Positions 35,601-48,530 of a stretch of DNA of 64,000 bases are shown one piece after another. The notes beneath the pieces were generated by a model that was not told the origin of the DNA, did no database searches, and was given only the letters and a program-made list of their open reading frames with translations. The DNA lies in the NCBI GenBank assembly GCA_008360955.1, contig LUCM01007393.1, forward strand, positions 21,661 through 85,660. The letters run 5' to 3'. The position numbers were made by a program, and so were the translations under genes. The number at the start of each line of letters is the position of its first letter. The stretch's first letter is position 1. The stretch comes from Fasciolopsis buskii (taxonomy: Eukaryota > Platyhelminthes > Trematoda > Plagiorchiida > Fasciolidae).

Positions 35601-36261
35601 ACTGGAGATCAAAACAACTTTAAAAGGGTAAACGGATTTTACCAAATCAAAAGGCAGATCTCACATGGACGTACCTCGCCATTTGCACATCTGCTGGGAA
35701 ATCGTTTTGTAGAGAGTCTTTAGTCGCAACAGGTCTTCATCAAGCCGCACTTAGGAGGAGGTGGAAGACGATTCCATAATGCTACAGGTTTGAAAATATT
35801 CCGATCGTGTATGGACAGAATGCCTTTGCCCAGACAAAACTGGTATGTCTCCCGTAAGCGACCGAGCCAGGAGAATTACCTGGCTGATTGCTTGCTTTGG
35901 CATGTGGTGGATCTAGAGGGGTATCAATTACTACTGGTGTCCTCCCTTGCATCACTTTTGCTTTCCGCATCCGCTGATTACCAGTGCTTTGTGGTTGTAT
36001 GGCCTCAGCTTTAGCATGTGATGGGACAGTTGACTGATAATATCCAGAAACACATGGATCAGACCCACAGTTTTCACTGACGACTCTTGGGTAGATGGTA
36101 TAAGCGATAGACGACTGGCCACCGTTAGCCGACCATTCTTGTCGTTTGCAAAGCCCATATCCCGTAATTTCTGCTCTTCCAACTTCCCAACCATTAGCAT
36201 TTTTCCCGCTCTCTTCTCTGTGACCTTCTAGTTCACACCGAGGCTTTGCTTCCATGCCCTG
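32611..36261 (-). mobile_element. CR1-like LINE 'C', nearly full length, decayed
   Basis: Read on the minus strand, all modules of a CR1-type LINE are in order. ORF1-like sequence runs from 36255 to about 35400; the 157-codon frame 35782-36255 is followed by a K-V-V-L-I-S-S-E-type segment near 35610-35640 and a charged helix near 35520. Endonuclease lies at about 35200-34550, with D-G-L-N-W-P-P-V-D-W-V-N-D near 34960 and F-R-P-T-R-S-V-P-N-Q-N-S. RT lies at about 34100-33380: K-A-I-V-I-P-L-F-K-G-G near 33950, motif A G-V-I-F-V-N-L-R-K-A-F-D-K-V near 33700, and motif B P-Q-G-x-I-F-G-P near 33500. The catalytic box is degraded and frameshifted around 33420-33432. The C-terminal region is a clean 143-codon frame at 32621-33052 with L-S-Q-R-A-T-K-L-W-N-G-I-P. 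It is flanked on both sides by plus-strand LINE B. Confidence 0.75.
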
Positions 36262-36740
36262 TCTGACAAGCCCATTTGTCCAACTTCATCTCATCCTCTT
36301 GACCATGCTTCTGTACCTATTATAGATTTCAGGTATACCGGTCAGATTATTTCTAACCCTGTTTTTTCAGAACTTGCAGTCAGGATTACAGTCCACCCAT
36401 CGTGGGACGGCCCTATCTGTTCTTGATCGGATTCATAGGAATGCCATCAAGTTGATCGAAGAGCTCTCTACGTTTAGTCGACATTCACTTGCCTACCGCC
36501 GGACTGTTAGTTCACCTTTTTTTTCATCGTGATTATTTTGGTTTCGACAGTTCCCCTTCCCATGGCTTTCTCTCTTTACTGTTCTTAATCTGCCATTCTC
36601 TCCCATCGAGTTTTCACCTCCGGATATCGCACTTATTAATTTCAACATCCCTTTATCCCCCAGACTGCAGAACTATGAAGAACTTTTCCTGTCTTCGCAT
36701 TTCTAAAACCCTAAAACTGACATCAGCATCAAGCAATCAG
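36262..36740 (+). mobile_element. LINE 'B', C-terminal part
   Basis: The plus strand reads S-V-L-D-R-I-H-R-N-A-I-K-L-I near 36417-36460, followed by H-S-L-A-Y-R-R-T-V-S-S and F-F-F-H-R-D-Y-F-G. This is the conserved tail of Jockey/CR1-type LINE proteins (a L-D-R-V-Q-x-R-A-x-R-L-I segment, then L-A-H-R-R-x-V-x-x-L-x-x-F-Y-R). It continues the direction and type of the 32080-32610 fragment, consistent with one element split by LINE C, although two separate insertions cannot be excluded because the RT middle is missing. Confidence 0.55.
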
Positions 36741-39700
36741 TAGTTTACGATGTCTGATGCACCAAGTTGATGACAAAACAGAACTCAATTTCTGAACTAT
36801 TCAGGAAACGACTTCGATACAGTACAAGTAAATTACATCCAACACATCTTCCCAGTTTTGGAAGTTGTAAGGGGAGAGTAAGTGCAGTTGCCAAAACGCA
36901 GGGCCGCTTTGCTTCAGTAGGATGTCATACAAAAGTGGAGCATGGCTAGACCCAGAAGAACAGGACTGTTAGCCAAAGTAGCTTGGATCTGGATTGACTG
37001 AAAGTCGAGGGTAACCAGGGAGCCAGCCAGGAACTCTAGTACGCTAAATGATTGAAGGGTGTCCGATTTTGACACTTCCAGAAGCAAGCGGGGGCAGAAT
37101 TCGCTATGGGGACCAGAGAGTATTAAATGGGCTCGTTGGATGGCTGAAAATCTGCTAATGAGATATATCCTGTATAGACTTATATGAACCGTTTGATTTT
37201 ATGACCAACAAACGGAAGACTGTCGTGTTGACCGGCCAGAGGCCATTTGAGTGTTTCCGTTTGATTGAACCGAGCAGATCTGAGACAGAATCCAAATCGA
37301 CCGACTGAAAGCGACAAAATCATTAGCCCAGGTAAACGAGACTATAAAACAGAAGTATTACTTATTTCCTTTACCGGCTGAATTGTCCATCTCGAATCCT
37401 AATTCCTGAATGCTTTTCTTAGTCGATGTTAGTATTCGGCCATCTGTCTCAAACTCTCGTGGCTGACGTTTGGTCTTCTGTCTTGGAGTTCTTCACCAGC
37501 GTTCATTTCATTAATAACCGAGACTACTGTGCACATCATATGCATGCACCTTGAAATTTGTGAAGGGTTGGACTGTTCCACAGTAGCCTTTTTGCTCTCA
37601 AATAGATTTTTCCTGTCTGTTTGAAGAAGATTTTCACTCGCTCATTGAATTCCGTAAAGCGTGCGGCTAGAGGTATCATCATCTCCAAAGTTGTATTCTT
37701 GAACACCATTATAAACAAACATTTAGGCATAATTAACAGTTTTATTTTAATTCTAGCTCCATTGCGCGCCGTCTTCTTAAAAGAAACTTTGCAAAGGTTG
37801 CTTCCTCGTCCTTCATGCGTTCGAATTTCAAAATTTCGTTTGCCCTCAATCTTGCTTAACGTAATTCCTATACGCTGCATTACGATTGTTTGCTTGCGGA
37901 TCGCGAAAAAGATTGTCTGGAAATTCGAAAATCAAGGAACTTCAAATTTTGTTTCTTCCAATAAAATTGTGCGTAAATTATCTCAATTCTATCTAGATCT
38001 AATGTGTGAAATGCTGATATTTTGCTTTTTTGGTTGCATAAAGGATCTACCAACTTCACCTCACTTGACTTGAGCTTTATCGATTAAAGCTGACTTGAGA
38101 TGGGACAATCAGTGCTAAGCGACTGATCACTCGATCTTCATCAAGGTAGTGTCCTCCTAAGTACTGCTGGAAAACCAATGAAATAATTTTATTGTTCTTT
38201 CACATTTAGCTCAATTCATGTGAACTTTCGAGGCATATTGTTCACAAAAAGTAGGAATCGAGTAGTGTGCATTAGCCTCGCGTATATTAGTGTCCATGAC
38301 CTCGTTAGTAAGTTCGGAGTGGACTCTGTGATTCGGGAAACTGACAGTATTTTGAAATATGTCCTCAAAAATTTGCACTTAAGATGACAAACAAAGTGAT
38401 CAAAATAAGTGGTAGGATGCACGGTAGATTGGACAGTTGCAATACGTAACTGGTTCAGAATACTCGAGGTTCGTGGGATAGTTCTTAAATGAATGTACGT
38501 AAACAGCGAGTGCTAAGTTTGAGAATCGGATAATCGTGATATAGCTAATTAGGTCATGTACATGGGGAAATTGGTCTTTGTACCATCCAGCTGGCAAAGT
38601 TTACTGTGAATGCTTTGCTTTCCCAAGCCAATTATTGACTTAATACTGACTGAATTCTGTCGGTCTTAAAACTGCGTTTTCGGATTCCGGATGGCACAGG
38701 TCCTGATTGAGCGTATGCTTTAATTTTGGGATAACATTTTGTCAAGAATAGCTGATGCTGAGAGTTCTATTGCTCTGAATGCTTTATTAAAACGATGTTA
38801 AATCATATTCGTTCATCTCCAGTTTGCGGACCAGTATGCTTGCACTAGATAAAAATTGCTTCACTGGTTTCCGAACTAGTGGATAAAAAACACGCTACAG
38901 GAGTTCTATTTAGACTTATCGTGCACATGCAAAACTCTGCTTACTAAGATGTAACAAGCTGGCCAGTGGATATGGTTTCCCTCTTCAGAAAATATGACAG
39001 TGCACAAGGTTCAGGGCATTCACCTGAACTCTTGTATATGTTGTAACTGTGGTCAGCGACTCTATTCATCACAGTGCGAACCACTAGGGTGCTTACCTAT
39101 CTTCATCATGCAAGTTATTTATGCCAGAGGCCTTATCCTCTTAGGTACCGAAAACACGTTCTGGCCTTAGGGGAAAGCTATAAAATCTGTTTGATGGGAC
39201 CACAGTGGATAGTTCTTTTTGACCAACACTGGAAGAGTTTGTTGTATCTATGACCAGAAATAAATGCATTCGTTCAATTCATAGTCTATGGGTTTTATAT
39301 AGATAAAAGAATTGGCTCATGTAGACGAAAAATATTTGAATGAATTTTTTTATTCAGCTTAACATAGTGCATCTGAAACTGCCAGTTATATGTACGAGAG
39401 AAAAAGGTAACAGTTGGACATTCGAGAAAAATTTGATGATTGCCTTTGCAGAGCTGTTCACCAAGAAACAAAAAGGAATCAACGGCGCATTCGGTCATTT
39501 TTTCAGTTTTGCATCGACCCTCTAAAAACGGTCTAATAAACGTCTTCTTGTAAAACCCAAAACAAATGAAACACTGGCACGCTTCAGTGGGATCAGTTAC
39601 TGCTATAAGAACTCGGGGTAAACTTACACTTTGACACTTCCATTGGCATTCACAAGACAGTGAAATCGAAAGGAAATTCAGTCAACAAGGTGGAAGAAAG

Positions 39701-40548
39701 TGAGCCACGATTACAGTATCTTTCAAGAAGGATCACCTATTCGACTGAATTAACCAAAACTTCAAGTGCCTACTAACGAGCACTCAATCAACAGCTAAAC
39801 CGGTGGTAGCTCTTCGACTTGAAGGTATTCTCCCACCCAGGTCAACTTGCCCACTTGGTAGCTTTCTGCTGAGAGAGGCCAATTTTCGTTGAACACGGTG
39901 TAACTTGTAATATCATCAGCAAATGAAGCAAAAATGAGAGACTAAAAATTTGATAGACTAACACAGAGGACTGATCTTCTAAACAAATTTGACGATTTTG
40001 CCCGATCCTAACCATACATCAGCTAACACTTCTTCCAAAACCCCGGACATAAATAAATAAACAGGATACTATAGTGTCTTAGTCAACAATTGGAGAAACC
40101 TCTTGCCTAAGCAATGAGTGAAAAATTAACACTGTGTTCTGCAGTACAGAAAGGCGGACACGACAAATCCCACCTTTTTAATCACGAAATCCCAAGACAA
40201 TTTCATTTAACAAAAGCGATATAGGTACTCCGGTTATAGTATTTTCACTGATTAACTCAGTACTGCAGTTGCATGACGGACTGATTTGAGATGGTATTAA
40301 CTAATCGCCCGCGAATGGGTAGCACTGCAACACGATTCTGTGGATGAGATCATGTTGGTGGGCATATGCAACGTTAGCATTTAGCGCCACAGAAAAATCA
40401 CTGAACCAATGGTCTATACATCAGAAATTGTCTGATTGCTAGAAGCTATTTTAAAGCTTGTGCCTTCCTCAAACAACCAAAAAGTGGTGATATTAGAAAT
40501 CGAGAGTGCAATCGCACAACGGTTACCGGATTCGAATATGTTGGATTG
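36741..40548. other. No recognised feature
   Basis: The longest frames are 150 codons at 37621-38073 (plus) and 114 codons at 37536-37880 (minus), overlapping on opposite strands. The minus frame is rich in lysine and arginine and the plus frame is hydrophobic, as expected when one is the shadow of the other. Neither matches a known family to my eye. Confidence 0.4.
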
Positions 40549-40858
40549 GGAAACTTTTACAATCAGTCTGTTCTGCATTCCGGTTCCCTCTACAATCAAG
40601 TCTTTCTGCGAAGCATTCCAAGCCTAATGCCTTACTCAAGAAAAAAATATTTTCTTTTATCTCATTTGCTCTATCTTTCGAAATATTGTCTTCCGGCTTC
40701 ATAGACCAACGAAATAATCTCAGGATATGTTGTGTAATCTGTTTATCTATATTCTGTACCCAAACAAGTAAAAGGCTTGAAACCATTTGGCTGTATCCAC
40801 CAAGGTTGTCAAACACTAAGTCCTTCAAACTGTCATTTTGTATCACACCAGCGAGGTT
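40549..40858 (-). CDS. Candidate internal exon, unknown function
   Basis: The minus strand has a good acceptor (CTATTTACTGTTGACAG) ending at 40859, followed by about 103 open codons and a possible donor (CCG/GTAACC) near 40549. The peptide looks like a folded helical protein: a hydrophobic M-V-S-S-L-L-L-V-W-V-Q-N stretch, then a mixed charged helix (K-E-N-I-F-F-L-S-K-A-L-G-L-E). No methionine start or known domain is evident. A second frame continues downstream (40414-40599), so an alternative end is possible. The overlapping plus-strand frame 40506-40871 is taken as the shadow. Confidence 0.3.
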
Positions 40859-41254
40859 CTGTCAACAGTAAATAGATGAGAGTCTTGCTGAGCTTCAAGT
40901 TACCCACTTTGCTGAGCACAGCTTCGGGTTACACCACTCGTGCGTGCGTCGTATTCGGGAGGTGTTCCATTCGGGCGCAATCTATAAACTCATCGGAAAT
41001 CCTTAGCGTGAAATGGCGTCTGTGACTAAATGAGAATTACACTCATTAAACAGCACCGATCGGCTCCTTGCCTCTGAAATCTTAGCTTGATCTCTCCCAG
41101 AAGTTTCTGGTTTCACACGACACCACCTAACTTTTAACTGCACCGCTTATCTATAGAGCTCATCATTATTTCTAGTCTCAACTTTCGACAATTACCCACT
41201 AACAGAAAACAAATACGACATAATTCATGATTAGGAAATCATTAACGTTAGACT
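40859..41254. other. No recognisable feature
   Basis: Nothing recognised between the candidate exon and the 3' end of RTE copy B. Confidence 0.5.
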
Positions 41255-43505
41255 CCACTTGCTCCCGAATATCTCTCGTCATTATCATCGTTCAGCGTTA
41301 AACAGCATGGTCAGTCTTACTGACCGCTGCCTTTTCCCAAGAGTTACAGGTTTCTGCAAGAAGAGTGAATTTACAAGGAGAACAGAGAGTGGACATACAC
41401 AGCCGGGAAAAATAAGATGCTGCTTTACATCACACATCTTCATTCTGATTCGATAGAAAATAACAACACGATTCCCACTGTTCACGATTCACTAAAATAT
41501 CCATCAGTATATCAAGCCAGTTGTTTGATAAGTCTTTCGGACCTCAACCGCGAAGACCTGAAGCACCTATCTTACCGAATTCTACTGCGCATTTTCTCAT
41601 TCCACGTTGCCACGTCATCTGCTGACCTCCAAATGGCTTTTTCCACTCCGTGGGAGGAACGCAAAACAGGACAGGATAACTTAGACGAGTGTTCGTCATA
41701 CGCAACACGTGACCCAAACAGCGTAGTCTATTAAGCTTCATACACTAAGGCAAGGTGTTCAATGAACCAGCACCTAATATAAGATTGCTCACCTCTAAGT
41801 TACTCACCCGGCCAATCCATTCACTCCCGTCGATACTACGTAGACACTGATAATCGGAAACCTCCGAGCGACGAACATCAACCACACACGTACACCATGT
41901 TTCTCACCCATACAACAGAACAGAGCGCACGGCGACACAGTATGGTACACACGACCGTTCAACTTCAATGAAATATCAGGCCGACAGCACAAGAGTTTCA
42001 GTTCAGCGCAAGCCGCTGAAGCCTTGGATATACGCGTGTTTACCTCCACTGACGAGCAACACGCAGCTACCAAGTAATTGTGACGGTCCACAGTCGCCAG
42101 TTCCTCGCCATCCAGTATCAAGTTCGGCACTACTCTCTTCCAGTCCCCTAACACCACTTTACACTTTCAAGGTACAATGGACATGCCAAACCAAGCTACA
42201 GACCTCGACAGTCTGTCTAGTGCACGTTTCGCATGGTCCGCGGAATCGAAGAGACTCGATGTTATATGCGTAATCTAGATCACAGTTTCTCACCATTTCC
42301 CAGTTCGACCCCCACATCCCGAAGACCTCCTAAAGCATGTTCCATCACCTCGTCCATGACGAAGTTGAACAAGAATGGAGAGATGGGAAACCCCCGTCGA
42401 ACACCGCTAGTCGTTTCGGATGGACTTGACAGTTCACCGTATAATCTTACGCGACCACAGGTATGCAAGTACAATGCATGCAACAGGTTCACGAACTCCG
42501 CTGGCATGCTCTTCCGGTGGGGAGCATTGAATAGGGCTGTCCGATCCACTGAGTCGAACGCGCGATTCAAGTCGATAAAGACTACGATCTTAGGGCGGCG
42601 GTGTGTATGGAGCGAAGAGTGAATATTTGGTAGATGCAACCTCGACCCGGACGAACTCCGGCCTGTTTTTAGCGTATTTTACTCTCGCGAACCGATGTCA
42701 AACGACGCAGCATCATTGAAGCTAAGACTGCAGGAATTATGAGAAGTAAGCCAGTGCCGCAATGATTGGTGCAGTCTCTTCGTGTGACTTCATTATACAT
42801 ATGCATAGTCGGTGATACTATCCATGATAACGTATTATACTCCTCGTTCGAAATATGGCGAATCAAGGCATTAGGTTTTCTTATCAGTGCTTTCCAGGAT
42901 CGACGGTTTCCCCCTCTTTAACAGTCCAATATTCGACTCTGCTTCCGATTCCGTTGGGGGTGGGTTCGACAGACACCTCCCAAGGATTAGCAGCTACAGG
43001 CTTCGGCCTAAATACGTTAGCGTACAACCAGCTAAACTGATCCTTAAAGTGCTCAGCGGAACGATCCATCCTTTGTTGGTTTTCATTGGTGAGCCCTGCA
43101 TTCCTATCGCACACAACGTCACTAAATAAAGTTCACCGCCTGCCGGTGTCACGTACAAACTTAAACAGTCTTTGATTGTTACTTAAAGCGGCCGCTACTT
43201 CTATGTTTTCAGTTATCTTAGCTCACCATTTTTCCCGTTCATTCTTAGAGCTTATCGTCGTTTGACGCTGCAGCTGTCGGTGCATTTTATTCACCTGCTT
43301 GCAGTTAGGCAGCTAGATGTTTAGCTCCACTAGGCCCAGAAACCCTTGTGAGATCCAGTGTCTTTGATGAACGCTAGGTCTGGGACCGACAACAGGAAGA
43401 TCCTTTTGACAAATGAATCGCCTACTTGATTTCGTTTCAGCGCTCATCTACATTGCTGCTTCTCGAAATTCTTAGTTCTCCGTACAGTTTTGTTCATAGC
43501 TGTTG
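41255..43505 (-). mobile_element. RTE-type LINE, copy B, decayed but with RT core
   Basis: On the minus strand the element can be followed from a region before the RT (K-W-W-type segment near 43240, then N-N-Q-R-L-F-K-F-V-R near 43175) through the linker (E-N-Q-Q-R-M-D-R-S-A-E-H-F near 43075). The RT core is a 119-codon frame, 42280-42639, with motif A F-I-D-L-N-R-A-F-D-S-V-D-R and motif B S-G-V-R-R-G-F-P-I-S-P-F-L-F-N. The catalytic box reads Y-A-Y-N at 42261-42272. The thumb lies at 41804-42157 and the C-terminal region with L-G-H-V-L-R-M at 41544-41741. A 3' tail follows to about 41255. It retains the RT core that copy A lost. Frameshifts separate the pieces, so it is not functional. It is inverted relative to copy A. 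Confidence 0.8.
41412..42073 (-). repeat. 662-bp near-identical block shared with 2224-2885 (inverted)
   Basis: Partner of the block in RTE copy A: two substitutions, no gaps, whereas homologous sequence on both sides is clearly diverged. See the 2224-2885 entry for the comparison. Confidence 0.9.
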
Positions 43506-45985
43506 TATTGGCTTAAAACAACTGCCTTCCCTCGCTCCTGGGATACTTACTGTGCATAAACAACCGTTTACCGGGATCAAGTCTAAAATAGACTCTTCAC
43601 CTTGGTCGCGTAAGACTGTTTCTACGTTGCAGTGACTCAGCTCAAACTGCCTCTTAGCTGAGTTTAAGACAAAATATCATGATGAGAATCAGTGAAGTGA
43701 ATTATGCTACTACATTCAGGAAATCGTGCTTCACTGGCGCAGCAGGAATCACTTGCCATTGGTATCCGAGTACTGCTAGGGGATCTGGAGCCAGGCAGAA
43801 AACCGTTAGGTGTCTCAGTTAATTCCTTTTGTTCTAACTTATGCCTGTCTGCAGAGCAGCGGACCGTATCTGAATGGAACTGCATACTCCTGGATCAATT
43901 ATTCTTCCACTTAATTTTCCTGCCGCGTTGCCGTTTCAAATTAACTCCCAAACTGGAAAATTAAGATACTAACTCATCAGACATGTACTCGTCAACATTC
44001 CAGGTGTTATCGAAATTTTGCCTTGAGTTTAGCCAGGGTGTATGCTGCATATGGTTTTGGATGTGCGGTAAGGTATTTTCAGATGCCGCCGCCAATCAAA
44101 GGTGGAATTCTGGGCCTATGGATATTGTCCGTTGTCTAAAATCTGCCGAAGAACTATTATGTGATCAATAAATTCCCCATTGGGTGGGAGGCCAGTTTGA
44201 GTCTCAAACGTACTCTAGTCGAGTAGACTGAACAATTGGCGGCAGTTGATTGTTTAGACTGTCAAGGGCGGATCCACCACCTTTCCTGTAAATCGGTACA
44301 ATGAATGATTGACATCACTCCATAGGATTTTGTCCCTTTTCTCACTTCGACTCCATGAGTTTTGCCAAGTCTGGTGTTAATAGTTAACTACGATTCTTAG
44401 AAAAAATATGGATACAGACAATGTTTTCCATCAGCCACGTTCCTTTCAGATCTTTCTGGCAAATTCATTTTCTCTAGATGGTTGATATCTACATAAATCA
44501 TTTTACTTGAAAGTATTACTAGAGGCTCCATAATAGAATTGGGTCAAATAAGCTGCTTCTTACAATGCTTCGTTCAAAGGTTCCGAGGGATCTTTTACGA
44601 GTGAGTCAGCTGGAAGTCAGCTTCTTTGAGTATTCTAACTGCAACCGGTTTTGCGGACCAATATTTCGCAAGGACTGCAGCTGTTACTTACTGTCGCAGA
44701 TACTTCCGGTTAACTTGGTTTTTTATCCAAGGCTGTCCTTGTACATATTTTTAGAACCGTGGACAGTCGACGTCACGAACATATGGACTACGATGTTGAA
44801 TGAGGCATCCGAAACGAAGAACCAGAGAACGTCTAATCCAACTACTAACTGTGAGACCCAGATGAAGTAAAGTCTTGATGGGTTTTTTCGGCTGCAATTG
44901 AATCTTCCTCGAGTTATTTCAAATTTTATGTTGGATTTCGGACATATGGTCATGTGGAGGACCATGTAGCAAGCTTTGCATGCAGCCCATTTTGGGGATT
45001 ATTGCGCGGAATGTTTTGTGTAGGAGGGGTGAACTTTGTATCGGTGCGACTACACAACCAGAGCAACGAAAAGCAAAAGTGTACTGCTTTGCGATCTTTA
45101 ACTAATCCATACCCCAGGCCAACATGGGCAACGTAGTTAGTCTATGCTCACCACTGTTGCGATTAAAAAGGGTCCCAAGCAAGCCGATGTCACCTTTGAT
45201 AAAAATTTGCTCCAGATAAAGCCTATGGGCGGAATAAAAATGCATGCATGTTGTCGGTTAGAACTATCGGTATAGTAAAAGTGCTTCTGATTTGTCTTTC
45301 TGTCTCCTCTAAATTGAAAGCACCAGGATCAACCATGATGTTGACTGGGTTCATAATTTCCAGAAAAACGGGATAAGCACCAGTAACAGTACGCCCTATA
45401 TTCAAGAGAGTTGCGTTCAGTTGAAGTATGCACAAGTGCCTCCAGTAAGCAGTGGCGCTCTAGCCTACTGTTGTTGACACGTAGAGGACCACCTTGAGAG
45501 AATGAACATAAACGGCTGTTGTCTGGGACTTAGTATCCTTTTGGGAATACAGATATCGTGCTTAAGTCAATCTGGATGTCAGCATGATGACGAGCACTGC
45601 AAATCAGATGGTCTGACGAGCACGACATGAAACGAGAAACTAAGGTGGTATCTAGGCTACCGACGATGATTAGAGCAGTTGGACCGGAGAGCAATCAGCC
45701 AGTGATAAATCAGTGGAAGCAGATGACGACCGGGTTGAGGACGGTGAAAATCGAAGTGACAAAAAGTCTCGATAGATCATTGGTTATAATGAGTCCAGGG
45801 ACAGCCGGTTACACTCAGCCAACAATGTAGTAGAATACTCCGCTTGACGGAATTTAAGATACTTTTTTCAAAGAGACTTTTCTGAATTGTTAAATTATTT
45901 CTGCAGGTCAAGTGCAAAAATGAATATCTTGTGCGCATTTTTGAGTTGGCTGAAGTCACTGAATTTTTCAATGATATCAGGTAAC
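43506..45985. other. No recognised feature
   Basis: Upstream sequence of RTE copy B probably continues some way (towards about 43640) but cannot be aligned with copy A. Frames of 60-101 codons (44565-44870 plus, 45223-45435 minus) have no recognised motif. Confidence 0.4.
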
Positions 45986-46132
45986 ATAAGGGGGCCTGAA
46001 ACTCACTGGAAGTTTCAGGATCAGTTGCCTTTTAGACTGCACCGTAGCTCCATCCGATCACTTCAGTTTGCCTATAAATGTAACAGAAGCCCCACTGTTT
46101 GCCGCATCTGTTTTACAGTCAAAGTTACTTAG
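45986..46132 (+). mobile_element. LINE reverse transcriptase scrap
   Basis: The frame reads S-L-Q-F-A-Y-K-C-N-R-S at 46058-46090. This is the conserved RT stretch seen in LINE A as P-F-Q-F-V-Y-K-S-N-R-S near 11886. The preceding residues (L-P-F-R-L-H-R-S-S-I-R) fit the spacing, but no motif A follows, so this is a short remnant. Confidence 0.4.
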
Positions 46133-47754
46133 GTTCGTATTTCTCAGTTACTGTCTTACCTTTTCGAAGCCAAATTTACGGCATAACCTTCACGGTTTTG
46201 AGCCTAAGTTGGGTTCCAAAAAATTTCTCAAACCCGTTGACTGGAGACAGTGAAGGATAAAGCAACGAACCATGATCAATGACGATCATGTTGCCGCATT
46301 CCGTTAAACCTTTGGGAAGTTGGGTACTGGTAGAGTTACTTGATTTATTCCGTGTGTTGGTCACTAAGACAGTCTTTGCTTTTTCCATCCTTGTACGGTT
46401 ACTCCCTGTTCACCTTGGATGTGCATTATTTCAAATGCAGCTCAGAGAGGAAGATAGCGATCAGTGAGAACCCTTCTGTTGGTTAGTACAGACCGATTAT
46501 GGTGATGCTAACGATGATGTCTCGCTTACGTACCCTCTTTGTTCTCTGATATATCTTAGGGCCTATTCTACAAGCCCCATGCAATGAAAATCATTTGGGC
46601 AAAACCCGTCTAATTTTTTGATTTGTAACTCTGGTGTATTTCAAAGTGTAATTTTATTGTCATTTCTTTCCTCTGCTTTTGTAAGTGATCGCTGGAGAAG
46701 TGAAACTGGTTCTGTGATAAATTAGAGGGACGAAGCATTCATATTCGGGTGAATCTCACCTGATGCTGTTTAAAGCAGCTTAATGTTGATACGAGAACAT
46801 AGCTTGAATAGAATGATCTTCTTAACCCCTTAACTGTTCTGAATTTTTCCAACCCAGAATAGAGTAAGTTAACTACTTCGGAGTCATCCCGACGTGCAAC
46901 CTTTGTTGGTCCTTTCATTCCATCCACTTTGTTCAAACTACGAAGTTTTTTCTAAAATCTAAAGTTATTTCTGCCTTTGGTTCTAAGTGCATCTTGCCAA
47001 TCATACTGTATTTCACTCATTAATTAATAGGAAATGAAGTACTTCTATTTCGTGATGTTCTCACGATTTATTTTATTCACTTATCCCGTTTGATGGTCTT
47101 GTTAGTTATTCCGTATGAATGTAAATAAGTTGTCTCAAAATCTTCCAGGATCCCTGGCAGCTTTTGCATGGTAAGCCCTCCAAGTTCTACTTTAATCGCA
47201 ATACTCGGTTCGTTTTCTTCAGTATATCCTTTAAAATACCACTGTAAAACTCTTTTGTGTCTTATCTCGAATAACGATCAACCAACATCGGATGATTATC
47301 GGAGATTGATTTGATTCAGCTTACGCTAATTTCTACAAATCGATTTTGATATTGGGGTATTCCTGTTTGACGATCTGATTTAGTTGCAGGAGTCAAAATT
47401 TGTGAATTTTTTTCGGACATAGGCCGATTAAGATGGAATTGTTGCGTTTCCATTTCCTTTAGACTTAGTCACACAAATTCGGTCATAATGATACTAATGG
47501 GATTAATTCAGACTGCGAATGTGTACGGAATTCAAAATGTCAACAGTCACGCCTACCTCAGCTGAGACAACAAGATGAGCTAAGGGGTACATAAATTGTC
47601 AATTGTTGTGTTCAATGTGACAATTCCTAAATTCCAAGGGCTTCTGTGGAGATATTCATTGTGCGATCAAAAATTTGCCTCCGTGTGAAAATCCTGACAT
47701 TTTGAAACCGAGCTAGGACGGAAAAACCAGCAACAACGGAAAAGCCATCAAACT
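46133..47754. other. No recognised feature
   Basis: AT-rich sequence with short frames only; no repeats or RNA genes were recognised. Confidence 0.5.
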
Positions 47755-48530
47755 CCACCCTTTACCGACAAGGCTGATGCAAAATTTTAATAAATAATTC
47801 CGAAGCAGCATACAGCTTGTCGCATTCTACCTCATGTTTATTAACTCGACAGGGCGAAAGTTTTTGACTAAAACAGCAGAATTGCCAGATTTTCAGATGG
47901 AAACAATAATGATAGGTCGCCAAAAGTCAGGGATAGAAGACGAGATTAATGATGAGGCAATCCGAGAAGTGAATACATCCGTCAGGACCACATCACCATG
48001 CCTTTAAAGAACTAAGGACAGACTTTCAGGACCAGCCCTGTTGTAATTTTAAGGGTGCAGAGAAGGTCGAGCACCTCCTCCCTAGAAAAACGTATAATTG
48101 TCACATTACCATCCTGAAAAATATGGCTGGGGTATAAGTGGAAGCATGAATGAAATCACGATTGTTGCTGTTGACATCGCAGAAAATTTCATGTTTCTTT
48201 TTCTTCCCACAGAGCAATCGAATACCTTGACATTGTAATCGATTTTTGTTGCCACTCAGGAGTTGGCTGACGAATGTAGTGTTGATGCTTTTGATTTCGG
48301 CTTTTAGCAAGGTGGCAGTGCACTGCACAACTGAATTATTACAGATATGTAAAAGTGCTTGTTGGGTTTTCTTAGAAATTTTAGTGTCTGGGAGATGGTG
48401 CAAGCATCTGAGACGAATAGTGTCTCTAAATGGCAGCATGCACCAGAAATGGCCTTGGCCGTCTCTATGGTGAGAACCAATTAGATTTTTAAACAGTAGT
48501 GATTCCGACCGATTTCAGCGACGAACAAAG
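47755..48530 (-). mobile_element. CR1/Jockey-like LINE 'A', copy 2, SINE-free
   Basis: The minus strand aligns with LINE A copy 1 from about 10995 to 11780. Matching landmarks include CCAGACACTAAAATTTCTAA (copy 1 CCAGAAACTGAAATCTCTGA), TATACCCCAGCCATA (identical in both), and CTCGTCTTCTATCCCTGAC (copy 1 CTCGTCTTCTACCCCTGAC). It includes a 112-codon frame (48101-48439) in the endonuclease-RT linker. It runs straight through the point where copy 1 carries the SINE, with the joint at 47944/47945. It appears truncated on both sides; the RT core is not recognisable after about 47755. Confidence 0.75.

Noticed and set aside
37621..38073. 150-codon hydrophobic plus-strand frame
   Set aside because: Overlaps a lysine-rich minus frame, the typical sense/antisense shadow in AT-rich DNA; no signal or family recognised.
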